Positions 12,968-13,282 of a stretch of DNA of 13,282 bases are shown here, in pieces. Under the pieces are notes generated by a model. That model searched no databases. It was not told the DNA's origin and saw nothing but the letters and a program-made list of their open reading frames with translations. How positions within the stretch are numbered: position 1 is the first letter of the stretch; each line of letters opens with the position of its first letter. The stretch is from an uncultured Pseudomonadota bacterium. Its GTDB lineage: Bacteria; Pseudomonadota; Gammaproteobacteria; Burkholderiales; SG8-39. The stretch lies in NCBI GenBank assembly GCA_903909415.1, contig CAIVVS010000275.1:1-13282 (forward strand), in the 5' to 3' direction. A program made the translations under genes and the position numbers.

Positions 12968-13282
12968 TCAAACTTCCCACTCGCGCCAGCCCGAGAGCAG
13001 AGGGAAATACAGGCCGAGGCGCACCGCGCCAGCTTGCGCATCCGGCCGCTCGTCAGACACGACGCGCACGCCCTGTGCATAGCGCTCGAGCTGCGCGCGG
13101 TAGCGTTCCTGCTCGCGGTCGAGGAAGGCCTCGCGGTCCGGGCCCTCGTGGCTGGAGGTCTTGTAGTCCACGATCCAGCGCACCCCCTGCTCGTCCACGA
13201 AGCTGCGGTCCATCACCAGCAGGCGCACGCCGCCGTGCGTGGCGACGCGCAGCCGGTACTCGTTGCGCGCCGACGCGCGCGG
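12968..13282 (-). CDS. UvrD/AddA-like helicase-nuclease, C-terminal end
   Basis: The frame is open from the right edge to the TGA at 12968-12970, giving 104 residues of a longer protein. The sequence MDRSFVDEQGVRWIVDYKTSSHEG carries the D...DYK core of a PD-(D/E)XK nuclease, as in the C-terminal domain of RecB/AddA-type repair proteins. The ending RLGLYFPLLSGWREWEV is typical of proteobacterial UvrD-family proteins that carry this domain. Such enzymes unwind and resect double-strand DNA ends. The helicase part would lie to the right, outside the window. A stand-alone nuclease cannot be excluded. The gene is likely unrelated to the catabolic cluster and marks its right boundary. Confidence 0.8.
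   Translation of the reverse strand, partial: PRASARNEYRLRVATHGGVRLLVMDRSFVDEQGVRWIVDYKTSSHEGPDREAFLDREQERYRAQLERYAQGVRVVSDERPDAQAGAVRLGLYFPLLSGWREWEV

Noticed and set aside
1..13282. CRISPR arrays, insertion sequences, tRNA or rRNA genes
   Set aside because: No regularly spaced repeats, transposase motifs, terminal inverted repeats or RNA-gene signatures were found on either strand.

Overview
This window looks like chromosomal DNA from a GC-rich proteobacterium, most likely a betaproteobacterium of the Burkholderiales or Rhodocyclales. The reasons are a uniformly high G+C content with GC-ending codons, a Bug/TctC-type periplasmic binding protein (a family greatly expanded in that group), and an aromatic-catabolism gene set typical of it. 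The assignment is inferred from gene style; no rRNA or tRNA gene is present to support it.

Layout. (1) The left edge carries the 3' end of a DUF1989 / urea-carboxylase-associated gene (+). It converges on a complete lon protease gene (-, 471-2891) across a perfect 10-bp hairpin. (2) Upstream of lon is a minus-strand operon: a Gfo/Idh/MocA oxidoreductase (5417-6397), a short protein resembling a gutted adenylate-forming enzyme (4707-5417), two possible mini-cistrons inside a 29-bp triplicated repeat, and a full-length acyl-CoA synthetase (3084-4649). Every junction in this operon is a stop/start overlap. (3) Divergently transcribed is a plus-strand pair encoding a Rieske ring-hydroxylating oxygenase, alpha (6571-7827) and beta (7842-8327). 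(4) Converging on that pair is a second minus-strand operon: SDR dehydrogenase (12056-12829), a second Rieske alpha (10731-12008), a second beta (10245-10730), a meta-cleavage-product-type alpha/beta hydrolase (9387-10217) and a Bug-type solute receptor (8344-9351). (5) The right edge holds the C-terminus of an AddA/RecB-like helicase-nuclease (-).

How the genes may work together (inference). The core 3.1-12.8 kb encodes an aromatic-acid-type degradation module: two distinct two-subunit oxygenases of the NagGH/TphA2A3 size class, two candidate dihydrodiol dehydrogenases (SDR and Gfo/Idh/MocA), a C-C bond hydrolase, a CoA ligase and a periplasmic receptor. There is no ferredoxin, reductase, ring-cleavage dioxygenase, hydratase/aldolase or regulator gene in the window, so the pathway is incomplete here and its substrate cannot be read from the sequence.

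The most unusual features are the 29-bp tandem triplication of the acyl-CoA synthetase start region, which produces a chain of overlapping cistrons, and the degenerate half-size ANL protein just upstream. A short low-GC, rare-codon tract inside lon is also worth checking.
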